A DNA stretch of 64,000 nt from Paraburkholderia humisilvae (GTDB taxonomy: Bacteria > Pseudomonadota > Gammaproteobacteria > Burkholderiales > Burkholderiaceae), in contig NZ_CADIKH010000006.1 in assembly GCF_902859855.1 (NCBI RefSeq), positions 186,001 through 250,000 on the forward strand, read 5' to 3'. A program made the position numbers and the translations under genes. This document shows, one piece after another, positions 27,015 to 37,086 of the stretch (positions within the stretch are counted from its first letter, which is position 1; each line of letters starts with the position of its first letter). A model generated the notes under the pieces. The model was not told the origin of the DNA. It did no database searches and was given only the letters and a program-made list of their open reading frames with translations.

Positions 27015-28751
27015 TTATCGATACCAGCGCGGCGTATAAACCCATTCCCGCTGCGTGCCGCGTGCGGACGGGCGTGCAAAGCCACGCGTAGTCGAAGAAC
27101 CGATGATCACCATCGTGCGCATATCGACATCGGCGGACCGGAGTTCGCCGAGCGTCGTTGTGACAAGCGACGCCCCGGGCCGGCCGATATCGCGTCCCAA
27201 CACGACTTTCGTTTCCGGTGCCCGCGCTGTACGCACGATATCGAGCGCCTTGTCGAGCTGCCAGGGCCGCGCGCGTGACACCGGGTTATAAAAGGCCATC
27301 ACCAGATCGGCCTGTGCCGCGTGCGCGATGCGTGTTTCGATGATCGACCACGGCTTCAGATTGTCCGATAGCGACAGCACGCAGAAGTCGTGACCAAGCG
27401 GCGCGCCGGCTTGCGCGGCGGTCGCCAGCGCCGCGGACACGCCTGGCACGATAGCGAGTTCGACGTCGGCCCAGTCCCGCCCGTCGGATGTCTCGAGCGC
27501 TTCGAGCACTGCGGACGCCATCGCGAACACGCCGGGGTCGCCGGACGACACCATCACCACGCGCCGCCCGCCGCTGGCGAGCTCGAACGCGTGGCGGGCG
27601 CGCTGCATCTCCTCGCGATTGTCGGTCGGATGGACCCGCTGGTCGGCGCGGAACGGGCCCGCCATCTCGACGTAGGTCGCGTAGCCGAGGATGTCGGTCG
27701 CTTGCGCCAGCGCGGCGCGCGCAGCTGGCACCATCAGGTCCGCGCTGCCGGGGCCCAGTCCGATCACGGTCAGCTGGCCGCGCGCGCGGCCGACGGTGTG
27801 CGCATCGATGGGCTGGTCCGCGATCGCCAGTGCGAGGCCCGATGCGGCATCGACGATCGCGCAGTTCGACTGCAACGCGGCACCTAGCAGCGCGCGCGGG
27901 GTTGGCCGAGCCGGGAGGTCGTCGCCGCCGGGTACGACCGGTGCAAAGCGTAACGGCGCGTCTAGCGTTTCGGCGGCGTGGGCCAACGTTTCGTCGCCTA
28001 TGCAGGTGGCGGGTGCAACGATCGCCGCGAGTGCCAGGGGCGACAGCCCGTGTGCTGCGAGCGCTTCGCGCACGCGTTGCACCGTATCTTCGCCGTCGGC
28101 CAGCGCAACGACGACGCTGCGCGGATGAATCACCAGTTCATCGGTATTACCGTTCCATACGCGTGGCGTGATGCGGATCGCGCGCTGCGCATGCTCCGCA
28201 CGTGGCAGTTGCGCGTCGTCGAGCCAATGGGCGTCGCCTTCGACCCGTGTGCTTTCACCGGCCAGCAGATCGGACACGAAGCGCTTGCCTTGCGCGAGAC
28301 TCGCCAGCGCATAGCCTTCCGGCGGATTCAGCACACAGGTGCCAAAGCGCAGCTCGCCGCTGGTCGTGATCGCGGGCGGCACGCCGAGCGCCGCCGCGAT
28401 CTCGCGGGCCATGACGTTCACGCCGGTGAGGCCGCCGAGCAGCGGCACCACCGCGCTGCCGTCCTCGGCCACCGCCAGCACCGGCGGCTCCGCGCCTTTG
28501 TTCGCGAGCAGCGGCGCGACGCAGCGGATCACGATGCCCGCCGCGCATAGCGCGATGATCGGTGTGCCGCTCGTATAGAGCTCGCGCAGATGCGCGCCAA
28601 GTTCGTCGTAGACGATGTTGCACGCTTGCGCTTCGACGCGGCCGCGCAGCCCATGCACGCGCGCATCGGGATAGCACGCCTGCAAGCGGCGCGCGGTTGC
28701 CAGCGCGCCGCTGCCGAGCATCACAAGCGCGGGCGGCGTTAGCCTTGCCAT
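27015..28751 (-). CDS. cobJ: CbiG N-terminal domain fused to precorrin-3B C17-methyltransferase CobJ
   Basis: A 578-residue fusion. Residues about 1-215 match the CbiG N-terminal and central regions ([43 protein letters not shown]). A variable linker with a CobE-like piece follows, and from about residue 330 the SAM methyltransferase fold of CobJ begins ([52 protein letters not shown]). CobJ contracts the ring and methylates C17. The ATG at 28751 follows GGGGGAAAA and overlaps the end of cobI by 13 bases. Such fusions are known in Pseudomonas and Burkholderia. Confidence 0.93.
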   Translation of the reverse strand: MARLTPPALVMLGSGALATARRLQACYPDARVHGLRGRVEAQACNIVYDELGAHLRELYTSGTPIIALCAAGIVIRCVAPLLANKGAEPPVLAVAEDGSAVVPLLGGLTGVNVMAREIAAALGVPPAITTSGELRFGTCVLNPPEGYALASLAQGKRFVSDLLAGESTRVEGDAHWLDDAQLPRAEHAQRAIRITPRVWNGNTDELVIHPRSVVVALADGEDTVQRVREALAAHGLSPLALAAIVAPATCIGDETLAHAAETLDAPLRFAPVVPGGDDLPARPTPRALLGAALQSNCAIVDAASGLALAIADQPIDAHTVGRARGQLTVIGLGPGSADLMVPAARAALAQATDILGYATYVEMAGPFRADQRVHPTDNREEMQRARHAFELASGGRRVVMVSSGDPGVFAMASAVLEALETSDGRDWADVELAIVPGVSAALATAAQAGAPLGHDFCVLSLSDNLKPWSIIETRIAHAAQADLVMAFYNPVSRARPWQLDKALDIVRTARAPETKVVLGRDIGRPGASLVTTTLGELRSADVDMRTMVIIGSSTTRGFARPSARGTQREWVYTPRWYR

Positions 28752-29485
28752 TTTTCCCCCGGCACGACGAGCAGCGAAAAATAGGGCGACGCCATCGGAT
28801 CCACGTCGGCGAGCGGGACGATCCGCTGATTCGTCATCGTCGCGCGTTCGACGTAGAGCGCGCGCTTCGCGAGGCCGAGCGCGTCGAGCACGCGGCGCAC
28901 CTTGTCGAAATTGCGGCCGAGCTTCATGATGACCGCGGCGTCGGCATCCGCGAGGCGCCGTTTCAATTCGGCTTCGGGCAATACGCCCGACAGCACCGAC
29001 AGCGTCTGATTGCGATAGACGAGCGGGGCGCCGAGCACCGCGGCGCCGCCGAGCATCGAGCACACGCCGGGTACGACCTCGGCTTCGAAGCGCGGCGCAA
29101 GGCGGTCATGCAGATACATATACGACCCGTAGAAGAACGGGTCGCCTTCGCAGATCACCGCGACGTCGCGGCCCGCATCCAGATGGCTGGCGATGACTTC
29201 GGCCGCGGTGTCGTAGAAGTCCGCGATGATCGCTTCGTACGACAGCGGAGGCTCGAGCGCCTCGGTCGTCACCGGGTAGACCAGCGGCAGGCGCACCTGC
29301 GCGTCCGACAGATGCCCTTCAATGATGCCGAACGCGTTGCCCTTTTTCCCTTTCGCGACAAAGTACGCTACCACCGGCGCCGACTTCAGCAGGCGTAGCG
29401 CTTTCACGGTGATCAGTTCGGGGTCGCCGGGCCCGACGCCGAGACCGAGCAGCCGGCCGCGCGCAGCGGTGGGTCGATCGGCCAT
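28739..29485 (-). CDS. cobI: Precorrin-2 C20-methyltransferase
   Basis: A 248-residue SAM-dependent tetrapyrrole methylase. It shows [20 protein letters not shown] at the N-terminus, the [19 protein letters not shown] motif, [13 protein letters not shown], and [10 protein letters not shown]. It makes precorrin-3A from precorrin-2 and commits the tetrapyrrole to B12. Its ATG immediately follows the TAA stop of cobH (TAAATG), and its end overlaps cobJ, which is strong coupling within the cobG-H-I-J unit. Confidence 0.96.
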   Translation of the reverse strand: MADRPTAARGRLLGLGVGPGDPELITVKALRLLKSAPVVAYFVAKGKKGNAFGIIEGHLSDAQVRLPLVYPVTTEALEPPLSYEAIIADFYDTAAEVIASHLDAGRDVAVICEGDPFFYGSYMYLHDRLAPRFEAEVVPGVCSMLGGAAVLGAPLVYRNQTLSVLSGVLPEAELKRRLADADAAVIMKLGRNFDKVRRVLDALGLAKRALYVERATMTNQRIVPLADVDPMASPYFSLLVVPGEKWQG

Positions 29486-30121
29486 TTATTCTTCCTCCGA
29501 GGCGAGCGCATTGACCGCGGCGGCGGCCATCGCGCTGCCGCCGCGTCTGCCGTCGACCACCACGTACGGCACGCCGCGGCTGTCGGCGGCCAGCGCCGCT
29601 TTCGATTCCGCGGCACCGACGAAGCCGACCGGGAAGCCGAGAATCAGCGCGGGACGGGGTGCGCCCGCATCCAGCATTTCGAGCAGGTAGAACAGCGCAG
29701 TCGGCGCGTTGCCGATCGCGACCACGCTGCCCGCAAGGCGCGGTCGCCATAACTCGAGCGCAGCCGCCGAGCGCGTGTTGCGGAGTTCGCGCGCCAGCGT
29801 CGGCACAGCGGCGTCGCCGAGCGTGCAGATCACGTCGTTCGCGGCGGGCAGCCTCGCGCGCGTGATGCCTTCGGCGACCATCCGCGCGTCGCACAGAACC
29901 GGCGCGCCGTTTCTCAACGCGTCACGCCCCGCGCGGCCCGCACCGTCCGAGAAGCGCAGGCTGTCGGCGACGTCGACCATACCGGATGCGTGAATCACGC
30001 GGACCGCGAGTTTTTCCAGGTCAGCAGGGATGGACGACAAGTCGGCCTCCGCGCGAATCGTCGCGAACGACTGGCGGTAAATCTCGTTGCCGTCGCGGGT
30101 GTAGTCAAGCATCAGGGGCAC
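29486..30121 (-). CDS. cobH: Precorrin-8X methylmutase
   Basis: A 211-residue CobH/CbiC enzyme that moves the C11 methyl to C12, giving hydrogenobyrinate. The catalytic His is in AVRVIHASGMVD (His44 from the first Met), and VLCDARMVAEGI, IGNAPTALFYLLEM and LILGFPVGFVGAAESK are all intact. The protein may really begin at Met4 (30112). Either start overlaps the end of cobG by 8-17 bases. Confidence 0.95.
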   Translation of the reverse strand: MPLMLDYTRDGNEIYRQSFATIRAEADLSSIPADLEKLAVRVIHASGMVDVADSLRFSDGAGRAGRDALRNGAPVLCDARMVAEGITRARLPAANDVICTLGDAAVPTLARELRNTRSAAALELWRPRLAGSVVAIGNAPTALFYLLEMLDAGAPRPALILGFPVGFVGAAESKAALAADSRGVPYVVVDGRRGGSAMAAAAVNALASEEE

Positions 30122-31610
30122 TCCTCGACAGTCGATCGAGTCGATCGGCTGCGTGTTCGATGGTCAGATGTTGGGCGATGCAGTGGCCAAATCGGGGGGC
30201 GAGGTCGGCGACGGCGACGGCGTTCGCCGGGTCGTGCTGGTACAGGTCGTAGCGGCCGGGCGCAACCGCGAGCAGCGTAAACGGCACCGGATGCGCGGCC
30301 GCGCATGAGCGCGTGCAGCCGCTCAGATGGACTTCGGCATCGGCTGGCAGCCGCCGCGCAAGCTGCTGCGCATCGGCCTTCGTATCGGCGTGCGCCTTCG
30401 CGCAGCCGGGCGAACCCGCGCACGCGATCAGCCGCGCGAACGGCTGCGCGCGGTCGCAGGCGAAGCCGAGCGACGTGAGGCGCGCGAGGGCGGCCGGCGC
30501 GGCTTGCGCTGGGACGTCGGGCAACAGCACGCTTTGCCATGGGGTCATGCGCAGTATCCCCTTGCCGGCCTCTTGCGACAGCGCGGCGAGCGCGCGCAAC
30601 GTCGGCGCGTCGATACGTCCGAGCGGCGGTGAGCCGCCGACATGCGACATACCGGGCTCGCGCTGCGGACGGACGCCGAAGCGCAGCGCAGGTTGCGCGC
30701 GCGGGCGGCGCCACGCACTGATTTGCGCATCGCGCAGCAGCGGAAAACCTGCACGCGCGTCGATCCGCGCGAGCACCGAGGCGGCCGATTGCCGCGCGAG
30801 CAGATCGCGCATGCGCATTTCATCCGGCGCGGCAAGATCGAGAAAGGTGTGCAATAGCGCGTCGATCAGCGCGACGACGTGCTCGGGCCGCACCGCCGCC
30901 AGCGCGGCCGGATCGTTCGGCGCGACCGGTGGACAGCCCGCCAGGCCGAACGCGAAACGCACGCCGTCGCCAACCTCGTCTTGCAGCGCGGCGAGCCAGA
31001 TGTCATGCGGATGGGTCAGCATCGCCAGCTGTTCGCCGCCGTCGAGCAGCAAGGCGAATTTCGGCGAGAGCGCGGCGAAGCGCGCTTCGCTTTGCAGCAA
31101 CGTGAGAATCTGTGCGGCGAGACCGCTGGTGTCGATCAGCGCGGCGGGGTCGCGGCCGGCGGTGGGACTGATCATCAGATTGCGCACGTCGTCGGCTGCC
31201 GGGTTGGCAAATCGCGCGGCGCTTGTTCCTTCCGCCGCTGGCGCATGCGGGCCCAAACCGGCCGCGAGCAGACGCTCGATCAACGCATGTTCTTCGCCCG
31301 CGCGTACACCGCGTATTTGCAGGTTCGCGCGGTTCGTCATTTCAATGACGCCGCACGCGTGCGTTTCGGCCGCATCGGCGATCGCGTGCGCGTGAGCGGC
31401 GCTCAGCGCGCCGCCCGGCAGTTTGACGCGGCAGATACCGCCATCACGAGCCGCGACGATCCGCAGCAGGCCCGGGCAGGCGGACCCGCGCGGCGGCTGG
31501 CTGGCGGAGTTCGCGGTAACGGCGGGGGCGTGGTTCAAATCGATCACCGGGTTAGCGTCGCGCGACGGCCCGGGCGTCTCTCGCCGCGGAAGCGGGAGCG
31601 AGCTCGGCAT
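30105..31610 (-). CDS. cobG: Precorrin-3B synthase CobG
   Basis: A 501-residue sulfite/nitrite-reductase-like iron-sulfur monooxygenase. It uses O2 to hydroxylate precorrin-3A and form the ring-A lactone, the mark of the aerobic route. The 4Fe-4S ligands are seen as CAGSPGC (C-x5-C) and SGCTRSC (C-x3-C) about 30 residues apart. Two ferredoxin-like halves are recognisable, including LPGGALSAAHAHAIADAAE. I chose the ATG at 31610 because the frame upstream (to 31835) runs through the riboswitch. First gene of the cobG-H-I-J unit. Confidence 0.94.
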   Translation of the reverse strand: MPSSLPLPRRETPGPSRDANPVIDLNHAPAVTANSASQPPRGSACPGLLRIVAARDGGICRVKLPGGALSAAHAHAIADAAETHACGVIEMTNRANLQIRGVRAGEEHALIERLLAAGLGPHAPAAEGTSAARFANPAADDVRNLMISPTAGRDPAALIDTSGLAAQILTLLQSEARFAALSPKFALLLDGGEQLAMLTHPHDIWLAALQDEVGDGVRFAFGLAGCPPVAPNDPAALAAVRPEHVVALIDALLHTFLDLAAPDEMRMRDLLARQSAASVLARIDARAGFPLLRDAQISAWRRPRAQPALRFGVRPQREPGMSHVGGSPPLGRIDAPTLRALAALSQEAGKGILRMTPWQSVLLPDVPAQAAPAALARLTSLGFACDRAQPFARLIACAGSPGCAKAHADTKADAQQLARRLPADAEVHLSGCTRSCAAAHPVPFTLLAVAPGRYDLYQHDPANAVAVADLAPRFGHCIAQHLTIEHAADRLDRLSRSAPDA

Positions 31611-31649
31611 CGGTACACCCCGCCCGATGTTGGCTGGCACGAACAGTCT

Positions 31650-31801
31650 GGCCGGCAGGTCTCCTGGCTCGCAGGTCGCTGTCCGCATCGGCCTTCCCGG
31701 TTGATCCAGTGGCGGGTGAGATGCGGACTCGCTGCATACAGTTGCGGGGGCAGCCACGGTGTGAAGCGTGTTCCCTGTTCGGCCCCGAAGGGCACCGGCG
31801 A
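31650..31801 (-). ncRNA. Cobalamin riboswitch upstream of cobG
   Basis: On the minus strand the blocks are CCGGTGCCC, GAACAGGGAACACG, GTGGCTGCCCCCGCAACTGT, CACCCGCCACTGG, CCGGGAAGGCCGA and GCGAGCCAGGAGACCTGCCGG. This matches the compact form of the cobalamin aptamer. P1 closes with GCCGG and CCGGC at the two ends. It ends 39 bases before cobG, a position suited to control of translation. Confidence 0.92.
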
Positions 31802-32008
31802 CGCTCCGTATTATGCCCTGATTCGGTACGCGCAATCACGCCAACGGCACGGGCGGTGTAGTACGCGGATAGCGCCTGCACGACGGATGCACGACGAGAA
31901 TGTGCTCATCGTCCATTCGCAAGGAGGTGCATCCACCCGGATATTCGATTGCGTCTTCAGTATCAAGTGTCTGTTCACCGAACGATTTGAACTTTGAAGG
32001 AATCGAAC

Positions 32009-32800
32009 ATGCAAACCTTTAACGCCTATAGCAATCAGCAAGTTCAGTTTTACAACTACAACAACGATGCCGGCGCAGGTCAGGTCGCGCAGGCGCCGCA
32101 GAATGGGACGACGATTGCCCGCAATCCCGTGTCCGGCGGCGTACAGCGCGATGACGGCGACCAATCCCGAATCCTCAAGGATTTTTCTTCTCCAACCCGT
32201 CTCCTGAACCGGTACAACGCGCTATCCGGGCAGATATCCGGTGTCGCGGCGGCGGTGAATGGCGTGAAAGGCGACGTCGCGAACGTGTCGGCGCAGGTCG
32301 CCGACGTACGCACCGGTGTGACCAATGTCGCAGCGGACGTGAAGGGCGTGAAGGATGACGTCGCGAATGTGTCGTCGCAGGTCGCGGACGTGCGCAACGG
32401 TGTGACCAATGTCGCGGCGGACGTGAACGGCGTGAAGGATGACGTCGCGAATGTGTCGGCGCAGGTCGCGGACGTGCGCGGCGGTGTGACCAATGTCGCG
32501 GCGGACGTGAGCGGCGTGAAGGATGACGTCGCGAATGTGTCGGCGCAGGTCGCGGACGTGCGCGGCGGTGTGACCAATATCGAAGGCAAATTCGCCGGTG
32601 TGGCCAAAGACATCGGACAGATCAACAAGAACATCGATACGCTGGAGAACCAGGCCGGGCAGGGCCAGCAGGCGCTGGCCGGCATCGGCACGAGGCTCGA
32701 CAAGATCGACACCGCGGTTCAGGAATGCTGCGGCAGCAGGCACAGTGCGAATCCGGGCGCTACGACAAACGCGACCCGGCCGGCACCTGTGACCGCATAA
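32009..32800 (+). CDS. Valine-zipper repeat protein of unknown function
   Basis: A 263-residue protein I do not recognise. A GAAGGA ribosome site lies just before the ATG at 32009 (the TTG at 31994 is less likely). The N-terminus is Gln/Asn/Tyr-rich without a signal peptide. Residues 85-196 are four tandem 28-residue repeats of the type GVKDDVANVSAQVADVRGGV followed by TNVAADVS. Val falls every 3 and 4 residues at all eight core positions, so each repeat is four ideal heptads: a long parallel coiled coil is expected. A short unrelated helix and a disordered tail with CC follow. It sits between two B12 units but resembles no B12 protein. Confidence 0.8.
   Translation: MQTFNAYSNQQVQFYNYNNDAGAGQVAQAPQNGTTIARNPVSGGVQRDDGDQSRILKDFSSPTRLLNRYNALSGQISGVAAAVNGVKGDVANVSAQVADVRTGVTNVAADVKGVKDDVANVSSQVADVRNGVTNVAADVNGVKDDVANVSAQVADVRGGVTNVAADVSGVKDDVANVSAQVADVRGGVTNIEGKFAGVAKDIGQINKNIDTLENQAGQGQQALAGIGTRLDKIDTAVQECCGSRHSANPGATTNATRPAPVTA
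32261..32596 (+). repeat. Four tandem 84-bp repeats in the valine-zipper gene
   Basis: Units at 32261-32344, 32345-32428, 32429-32512 and 32513-32596 are nearly identical in DNA (the last diverges in its final third) and keep the frame. Such arrays change copy number by recombination. Confidence 0.92.
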
Positions 32801-32825
32801 CCGGCCTTTTCGACGGAAGCAACGC

Positions 32826-32847
32826 GCGGGCGCACGTTTGCGCCCGC
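32826..32847 (+). terminator. Hairpin after the valine-zipper gene
   Basis: GCGGGCGCA and TGCGCCCGC form a perfect 9-base-pair stem with a CGTT loop, 25 bases after the stop codon. There is no T-run, so it may terminate weakly or protect the 3' end; read-through into cobL is possible. Confidence 0.45.
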
Positions 32848-33004
32848 AGGCGGCCGCTAGCAGCCCTTCGACCGCTGCTTGAAATCCGCGGCTTGCGCGG
32901 CCGCGCTTGCGTCGACAGCCACGGCGCCTGCCGTCGAAGCGCAACCGGCGCGTGCCGCTAGCGCTGTATCATTGCTGTTCTACAGGCGGTTTCGCTTCGT
33001 TTCG

Positions 33005-34270
33005 ATGTCGACGAATTCATTGCAGCAACCCGATCCGGAATTGATTCCTTGCGACCCAAACGGCCGCGCGCCGGTCTGGCTCACCGTCGTGGGCATCGGC
33101 GACGATGGCTTTGCCGGCCTCACGCGCGCCGCGCGCCGCGCGCTTTTCGACGCGTCGGTAATCTACGGCGGAGCGCGTCATCTGGCCATGCTGCCGGCCC
33201 GGCTGCGCGCGCGCCGGGAGCGCTGGCCGACCCCGTTCGATATTGAACCGCTGCTGCGCGAACAAGACGCACCGGTCTGTGTGCTGGCGAGCGGCGACCC
33301 GATGCAGTTCGGCATCGGCGCAACGCTGGCACGCCATATCGGCGCGGAGCGGATGCGCGTGCTGCCCGCGCCATCTTCGCTTTCGCTTGCCGCCGCCCGG
33401 CTGGGCTGGCCGCTGCAGGACGTGGTGGCAGTGTCTGTGGTCGGCCGTCCGCTTGCCGCAATTCTCGCCTCACTGCACGATGGTGCGCGACTGCTGGTGT
33501 TGAGCAACGACGGCGCGACGCCGGCCGCGATTGCCGCGTGCGTTACCGCGCGAGGGTTCGGCGCAACGAAGATGACGGTCTTCGAGCATCTCGGTGGCTC
33601 GCTCGAACGCCGTATCGATGGGCTCGCCTATGCGTGGCATACCGCACAATGCGCCGCACTGAATCTGATCGCGCTCGATTGCAAGACGAGCGGCGACGGA
33701 CCGCGCGTCGCGTTGACGCCAGGCTTACCCGACGATGCGTTCCTCCACGACGGCCAGTTGACCAAACGCGATGTGCGCGCGCTGACGCTCGCGCGGCTCG
33801 CTCCCGCGCCGCGCGAACTGTTATGGGATGTCGGCGCGGGTTGCGGCTCGATCGGCATCGAATGGATGCGCGCGCATCCATCATGTCGGGCGATTGCGAT
33901 CGAAGCACACGCTGAGCGCCAGCGTTTTATCGAGCGCAATCGCGACGCGCTCGGCGTGCCCGCGTTGCAGCTCGTCGCAGGTGCGGCGCCTGCGGCGCTG
34001 GCGGGCCTGACCTTACCCGATGCGGTCTTTATCGGCGGCGGCGTGACCGTGCCGGGCGTATTCGACGCGTGCTGGAGCGCGTTGAGATGCGGCGGCCGGC
34101 TGATCGCGAATGCCGTGACGCTAGAGGGCGAGGCCGTGCTTGCCGAATGCCGCAAGCGGCATGGCGGCACACTCACACGCATCGCGCTTGCCGATGCGCA
34201 ACCATTGGGCGGCTTCGAAACGTGGCGCCCGGCCTTGCCGATCACGTTGTACGAAACCGTCAAATCGTGA
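33005..34270 (+). CDS. cobL: Precorrin-6Y C5,15-methyltransferase (decarboxylating)
   Basis: A 421-residue two-domain CobL. The N-terminal tetrapyrrole methylase (CbiE-like) has [19 protein letters not shown] and [17 protein letters not shown]. The C-terminal CbiT-like domain has the SAM site [19 protein letters not shown] and DAVFIGGGV. Together they methylate C5 and C15 and remove the acetate carboxyl of ring C. I chose the ATG at 33005, where homology starts. It overlaps cbiD (TGATG). No cobalamin riboswitch is visible in the 204 bases upstream, unlike the other three cob units. Confidence 0.95.
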   Translation: MSTNSLQQPDPELIPCDPNGRAPVWLTVVGIGDDGFAGLTRAARRALFDASVIYGGARHLAMLPARLRARRERWPTPFDIEPLLREQDAPVCVLASGDPMQFGIGATLARHIGAERMRVLPAPSSLSLAAARLGWPLQDVVAVSVVGRPLAAILASLHDGARLLVLSNDGATPAAIAACVTARGFGATKMTVFEHLGGSLERRIDGLAYAWHTAQCAALNLIALDCKTSGDGPRVALTPGLPDDAFLHDGQLTKRDVRALTLARLAPAPRELLWDVGAGCGSIGIEWMRAHPSCRAIAIEAHAERQRFIERNRDALGVPALQLVAGAAPAALAGLTLPDAVFIGGGVTVPGVFDACWSALRCGGRLIANAVTLEGEAVLAECRKRHGGTLTRIALADAQPLGGFETWRPALPITLYETVKS

Positions 34271-35358
34271 TGCGCGACGAAACGCCCGAACGGCCGGCGC
34301 CACTGCGCAGCGGCTACACCACCGGCAGTTGCGCGACGGCAACGTCGCTGGCGGCCGCGCGGCTGCTGCTCACCGGCACGACGAGCGACGTGGTCGACAT
34401 CGTGTTGCCGAAAGGACAGCGCGTCGCGATGGCGCTGACGTTCTGCCACCTGAGTGGCGAGGGTGCGCAGGCCGGCACGACCAAGGACGCAGGCGACGAC
34501 CCGGACGTGACGCATGGCGCCGTCGTGTTCGCGCGCGTGACGTTGCGGGCGCAACCCGGTGTCGTTTTTCATGCGGGGCCGGGGGTCGGCACCGTCACGC
34601 GCGCGGGTTTGACACTGCCGGTCGGTGAACCGGCGATCAACCCCGTGCCGCGCCGGATGATCACCGACCACCTGGCCGCGCTCGCCGCGGAGCACGGTTA
34701 TGCGGGCGGCTTCGACGTGGCCATTGGCGTCGAAGGCGGCGAGGCGCTCGCATTGAAGACGATGAACCCGCGGCTTGGCATCGTCGGCGGATTATCGATT
34801 CTCGGTACCACGGGCATCGTGCGGCCGTTTTCGTGCTCCGCCTATATCGCCTCGATTCATCAGGGCATCGACGTCGCGCGCGCAAATGGCTACCGCCATA
34901 TCGCGGCCTGTACGGGCAATGCGAGCGAGGATGCGATGCGCAAACACTATGGCTTGCCGGATATCGCGCTGATCGAAATGGGTGATTTCGCCGGCGCGGT
35001 GCTCAAGCATCTACGACGCGCGCCGGTCGAACGCCTTAGCCTGTGCGGTGGTTTCGGAAAACTCAGCAAGCTGGCCGCCGGACATCTGGATCTGCATAGC
35101 CGGAATTCGAGCATCGATTTATCGCAACTCGCGAGCTGGGCGACCGGGCAGGGCGCAACACCGGCTTTGCAACAGGCGATGCGCGACGCGAACACCAGCC
35201 AGCAGGCACTCGCGCTCGCGCACGAAGCCGGCGTGCCGCTCGGCGACATCGTTTGCGCTCGTGCGCTCGGGGTGGCGCGCGAGATCGTGCCGAACGAGGT
35301 TAGCGTGGAAGTGTTCGCGATCGATCGCGTGGGACACCTCGTCGGGACCGCACGATGA
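34270..35358 (+). CDS. cbiD: Cobalt-precorrin-5B C1-methyltransferase CbiD
   Basis: A 362-residue CbiD. It shows [20 protein letters not shown] at the N-terminus, [34 protein letters not shown], and [20 protein letters not shown]. CbiD is the anaerobic-pathway C1-methylase; in classical aerobic pathways CobF does this step. CobG is also present, so this is a hybrid set with CbiD standing in for CobF. The ATG overlaps the cobL stop, and the end overlaps cobK (ATGA). Confidence 0.95.
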   Translation: MRDETPERPAPLRSGYTTGSCATATSLAAARLLLTGTTSDVVDIVLPKGQRVAMALTFCHLSGEGAQAGTTKDAGDDPDVTHGAVVFARVTLRAQPGVVFHAGPGVGTVTRAGLTLPVGEPAINPVPRRMITDHLAALAAEHGYAGGFDVAIGVEGGEALALKTMNPRLGIVGGLSILGTTGIVRPFSCSAYIASIHQGIDVARANGYRHIAACTGNASEDAMRKHYGLPDIALIEMGDFAGAVLKHLRRAPVERLSLCGGFGKLSKLAAGHLDLHSRNSSIDLSQLASWATGQGATPALQQAMRDANTSQQALALAHEAGVPLGDIVCARALGVAREIVPNEVSVEVFAIDRVGHLVGTAR

Positions 35359-36098
35359 CGCGCATTCTGCTGCTAGGCGGGACGGGGGACGCGTTGCAGG
35401 TTGCGCGTGCGCTTCACGCCGTCGATGTATACAGTCTCGCAGGCATCGGCAAGGTGCCGGTCGATCTGACTTGTGCGGTGCGTGTCGGCGGTTTCGGCGG
35501 CGCGCAAGGGCTGCAGGCGTACCTTGCGCATCAGCGCATCGGGTTGCTGATCGACGCGACGCACCCGTTCGCGGCACGCATCAGCGCGAACGCCGCGCAG
35601 GCCTGTCGCGATGCGGCGATACCCTATTGGGCGCTGCGACGCGCGCCGTGGCAGCCGCAGGCGGACGACCGCTGGCAGATGGTCGATAGCTGGCAGCAGA
35701 TCGTCGCGGCGCTGACGTTGTACCGGCGTCCGCTCTTCACGCTTGGCCGCGAGCCGCTCGCGCATCTCGACGAGATTCCCTCTGATCAATACTGGGTTGT
35801 GCGTTGCCTCGAAGCCCACGCGGGCGATGCGCGCGCATCGGTGATCGGCGCGCGCGGGCCGTTTACGATCGACGGCGAGCGCGCGTTGTTTGACAGGTAT
35901 GACATCGATGTCATTGTCACGAAAAACAGCGGTGGCAGCGCGACGGCGGCCAAGCTCGACGTCGCGCGCGAACGCGGCTTGCCGGTCGTGATGACGCGGC
36001 GCCCGGAATTGCCGCCAGCCGACCGCGAATTCGACGGTCCAGCCGCGCTATTGCAGGTATTGCGGGAGCTGAAGCCGCATTACCGAGCCGCGCGCTAG
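35355..36098 (+). CDS. cobK: Precorrin-6A reductase
   Basis: A 247-residue NADPH-dependent reductase of the macrocycle. The nucleotide-binding [16 protein letters not shown] opens the protein. Family features [39 protein letters not shown], and [19 protein letters not shown] follow. The start overlaps the end of cbiD by four bases. Confidence 0.95.
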   Translation: MTRILLLGGTGDALQVARALHAVDVYSLAGIGKVPVDLTCAVRVGGFGGAQGLQAYLAHQRIGLLIDATHPFAARISANAAQACRDAAIPYWALRRAPWQPQADDRWQMVDSWQQIVAALTLYRRPLFTLGREPLAHLDEIPSDQYWVVRCLEAHAGDARASVIGARGPFTIDGERALFDRYDIDVIVTKNSGGSATAAKLDVARERGLPVVMTRRPELPPADREFDGPAALLQVLRELKPHYRAAR

Positions 36099-36175
36099 TC
36101 GGCCCGAGCGTCGTTGATAGCGGACCACGCAGCGAGGCCATCGCAGTTGGAACGACACTTCTGGAGTTCAGATTC

Positions 36176-36919
36176 ATGACAGTATTTTTTATCGGCGCGG
36201 GGCCGGGCGACCCCGAATTGATCACGGTCAAGGGGCAGCGCCTTGTGCGAACGTGCCGGGTGATTCTCTATGCGGGGTCGCTGGTGCCAGACGCGGTGCT
36301 CGAGGGAAACGTGGCTGAAGTGATCGTGAACACCGCCGAGCTCGACCTCGACGAGATCGTCGCGCTGCTCGCTGACGCACATGCGAGAGGCGAGGATGTC
36401 GCACGCGTGCATTCGGGCGATCCGTCGTTATACGGCGCGATCGGCGAGCAGATCCGGCGTCTGCGCGAGTTGGGCATTCCGTATGAGATCGTGCCCGGCG
36501 TGACGGCGACTGCCGCCTGCGCGGCCACGCTAGGCTGTGAACTGACGCTACCCGATGTTTCGCAGACGCTGATCCTGACACGCTATGCGCGCAAGACATC
36601 GATGCCGGAAGGCGAGGAACTGGCCGATCTGGCGCGGCACCGCGCGACGATGGCGATTCACCTCGGGGTGCGGCATATCGCGCGCATCGCCGAAGAACTG
36701 ATTCCGCACTACGGAGCGGATTGCCCGGTGGCGGTCGTGTATCGCGCCAGTTGGCCCGACGAGGAGAAAATCGCCGGCACCCTGGCCGATATCGCCGCCA
36801 GGGTGCAGGACACCGATATCGAGCGGACCGCGCTGATTCTCGTGGGACATGTGCTGACCGCCACGCACTTCGCGGACTCGACGCTTTACGCGAAGGGGCC
36901 GGCTGCACCTGACGAGTGA
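36176..36919 (+). CDS. cobM: Precorrin-4 C11-methyltransferase
   Basis: A 247-residue tetrapyrrole methylase: [69 protein letters not shown], and LTRYARKTSMPEGEEL. These are hallmarks of CobM/CbiF, which methylates C11 of precorrin-4. It is the last gene of the cobL-cbiD-cobK-cobM unit, 77 bases after cobK. Confidence 0.95.
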   Translation: MTVFFIGAGPGDPELITVKGQRLVRTCRVILYAGSLVPDAVLEGNVAEVIVNTAELDLDEIVALLADAHARGEDVARVHSGDPSLYGAIGEQIRRLRELGIPYEIVPGVTATAACAATLGCELTLPDVSQTLILTRYARKTSMPEGEELADLARHRATMAIHLGVRHIARIAEELIPHYGADCPVAVVYRASWPDEEKIAGTLADIAARVQDTDIERTALILVGHVLTATHFADSTLYAKGPAAPDE

Positions 36920-37086
36920 TCGGGTTCGGAACGGGCTGTCTCGCGATGGCCGACACCTGGCCGGCAACAGGATGCCGGCGCCTGAGTCGGATGCCGGCGA
37001 CTTGCCTCTACTGCGTAGCGCCCGGAGCGATCGTGTGGCCGCAATCGATCAACGGGTTCAGTTTGAGGCGCCAGATGTCGTCCGAT

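Noticed and set aside
31920..31929. Strong AAGGAGGTG ribosome-site-like string
   Set aside because: No ATG, GTG or TTG lies at a usable distance with an open frame after it.
31916..31947. hrp-type PIP box (TTCG-N16-TTCG) before the valine-zipper gene
   Set aside because: Two TTCG words are present but 24 bases apart, not 16, and no type III secretion gene is in the window.
32261..32596. CRISPR or transposon repeat
   Set aside because: The 84-bp units are in frame, contiguous, and encode coiled-coil heptads; they are protein repeats.
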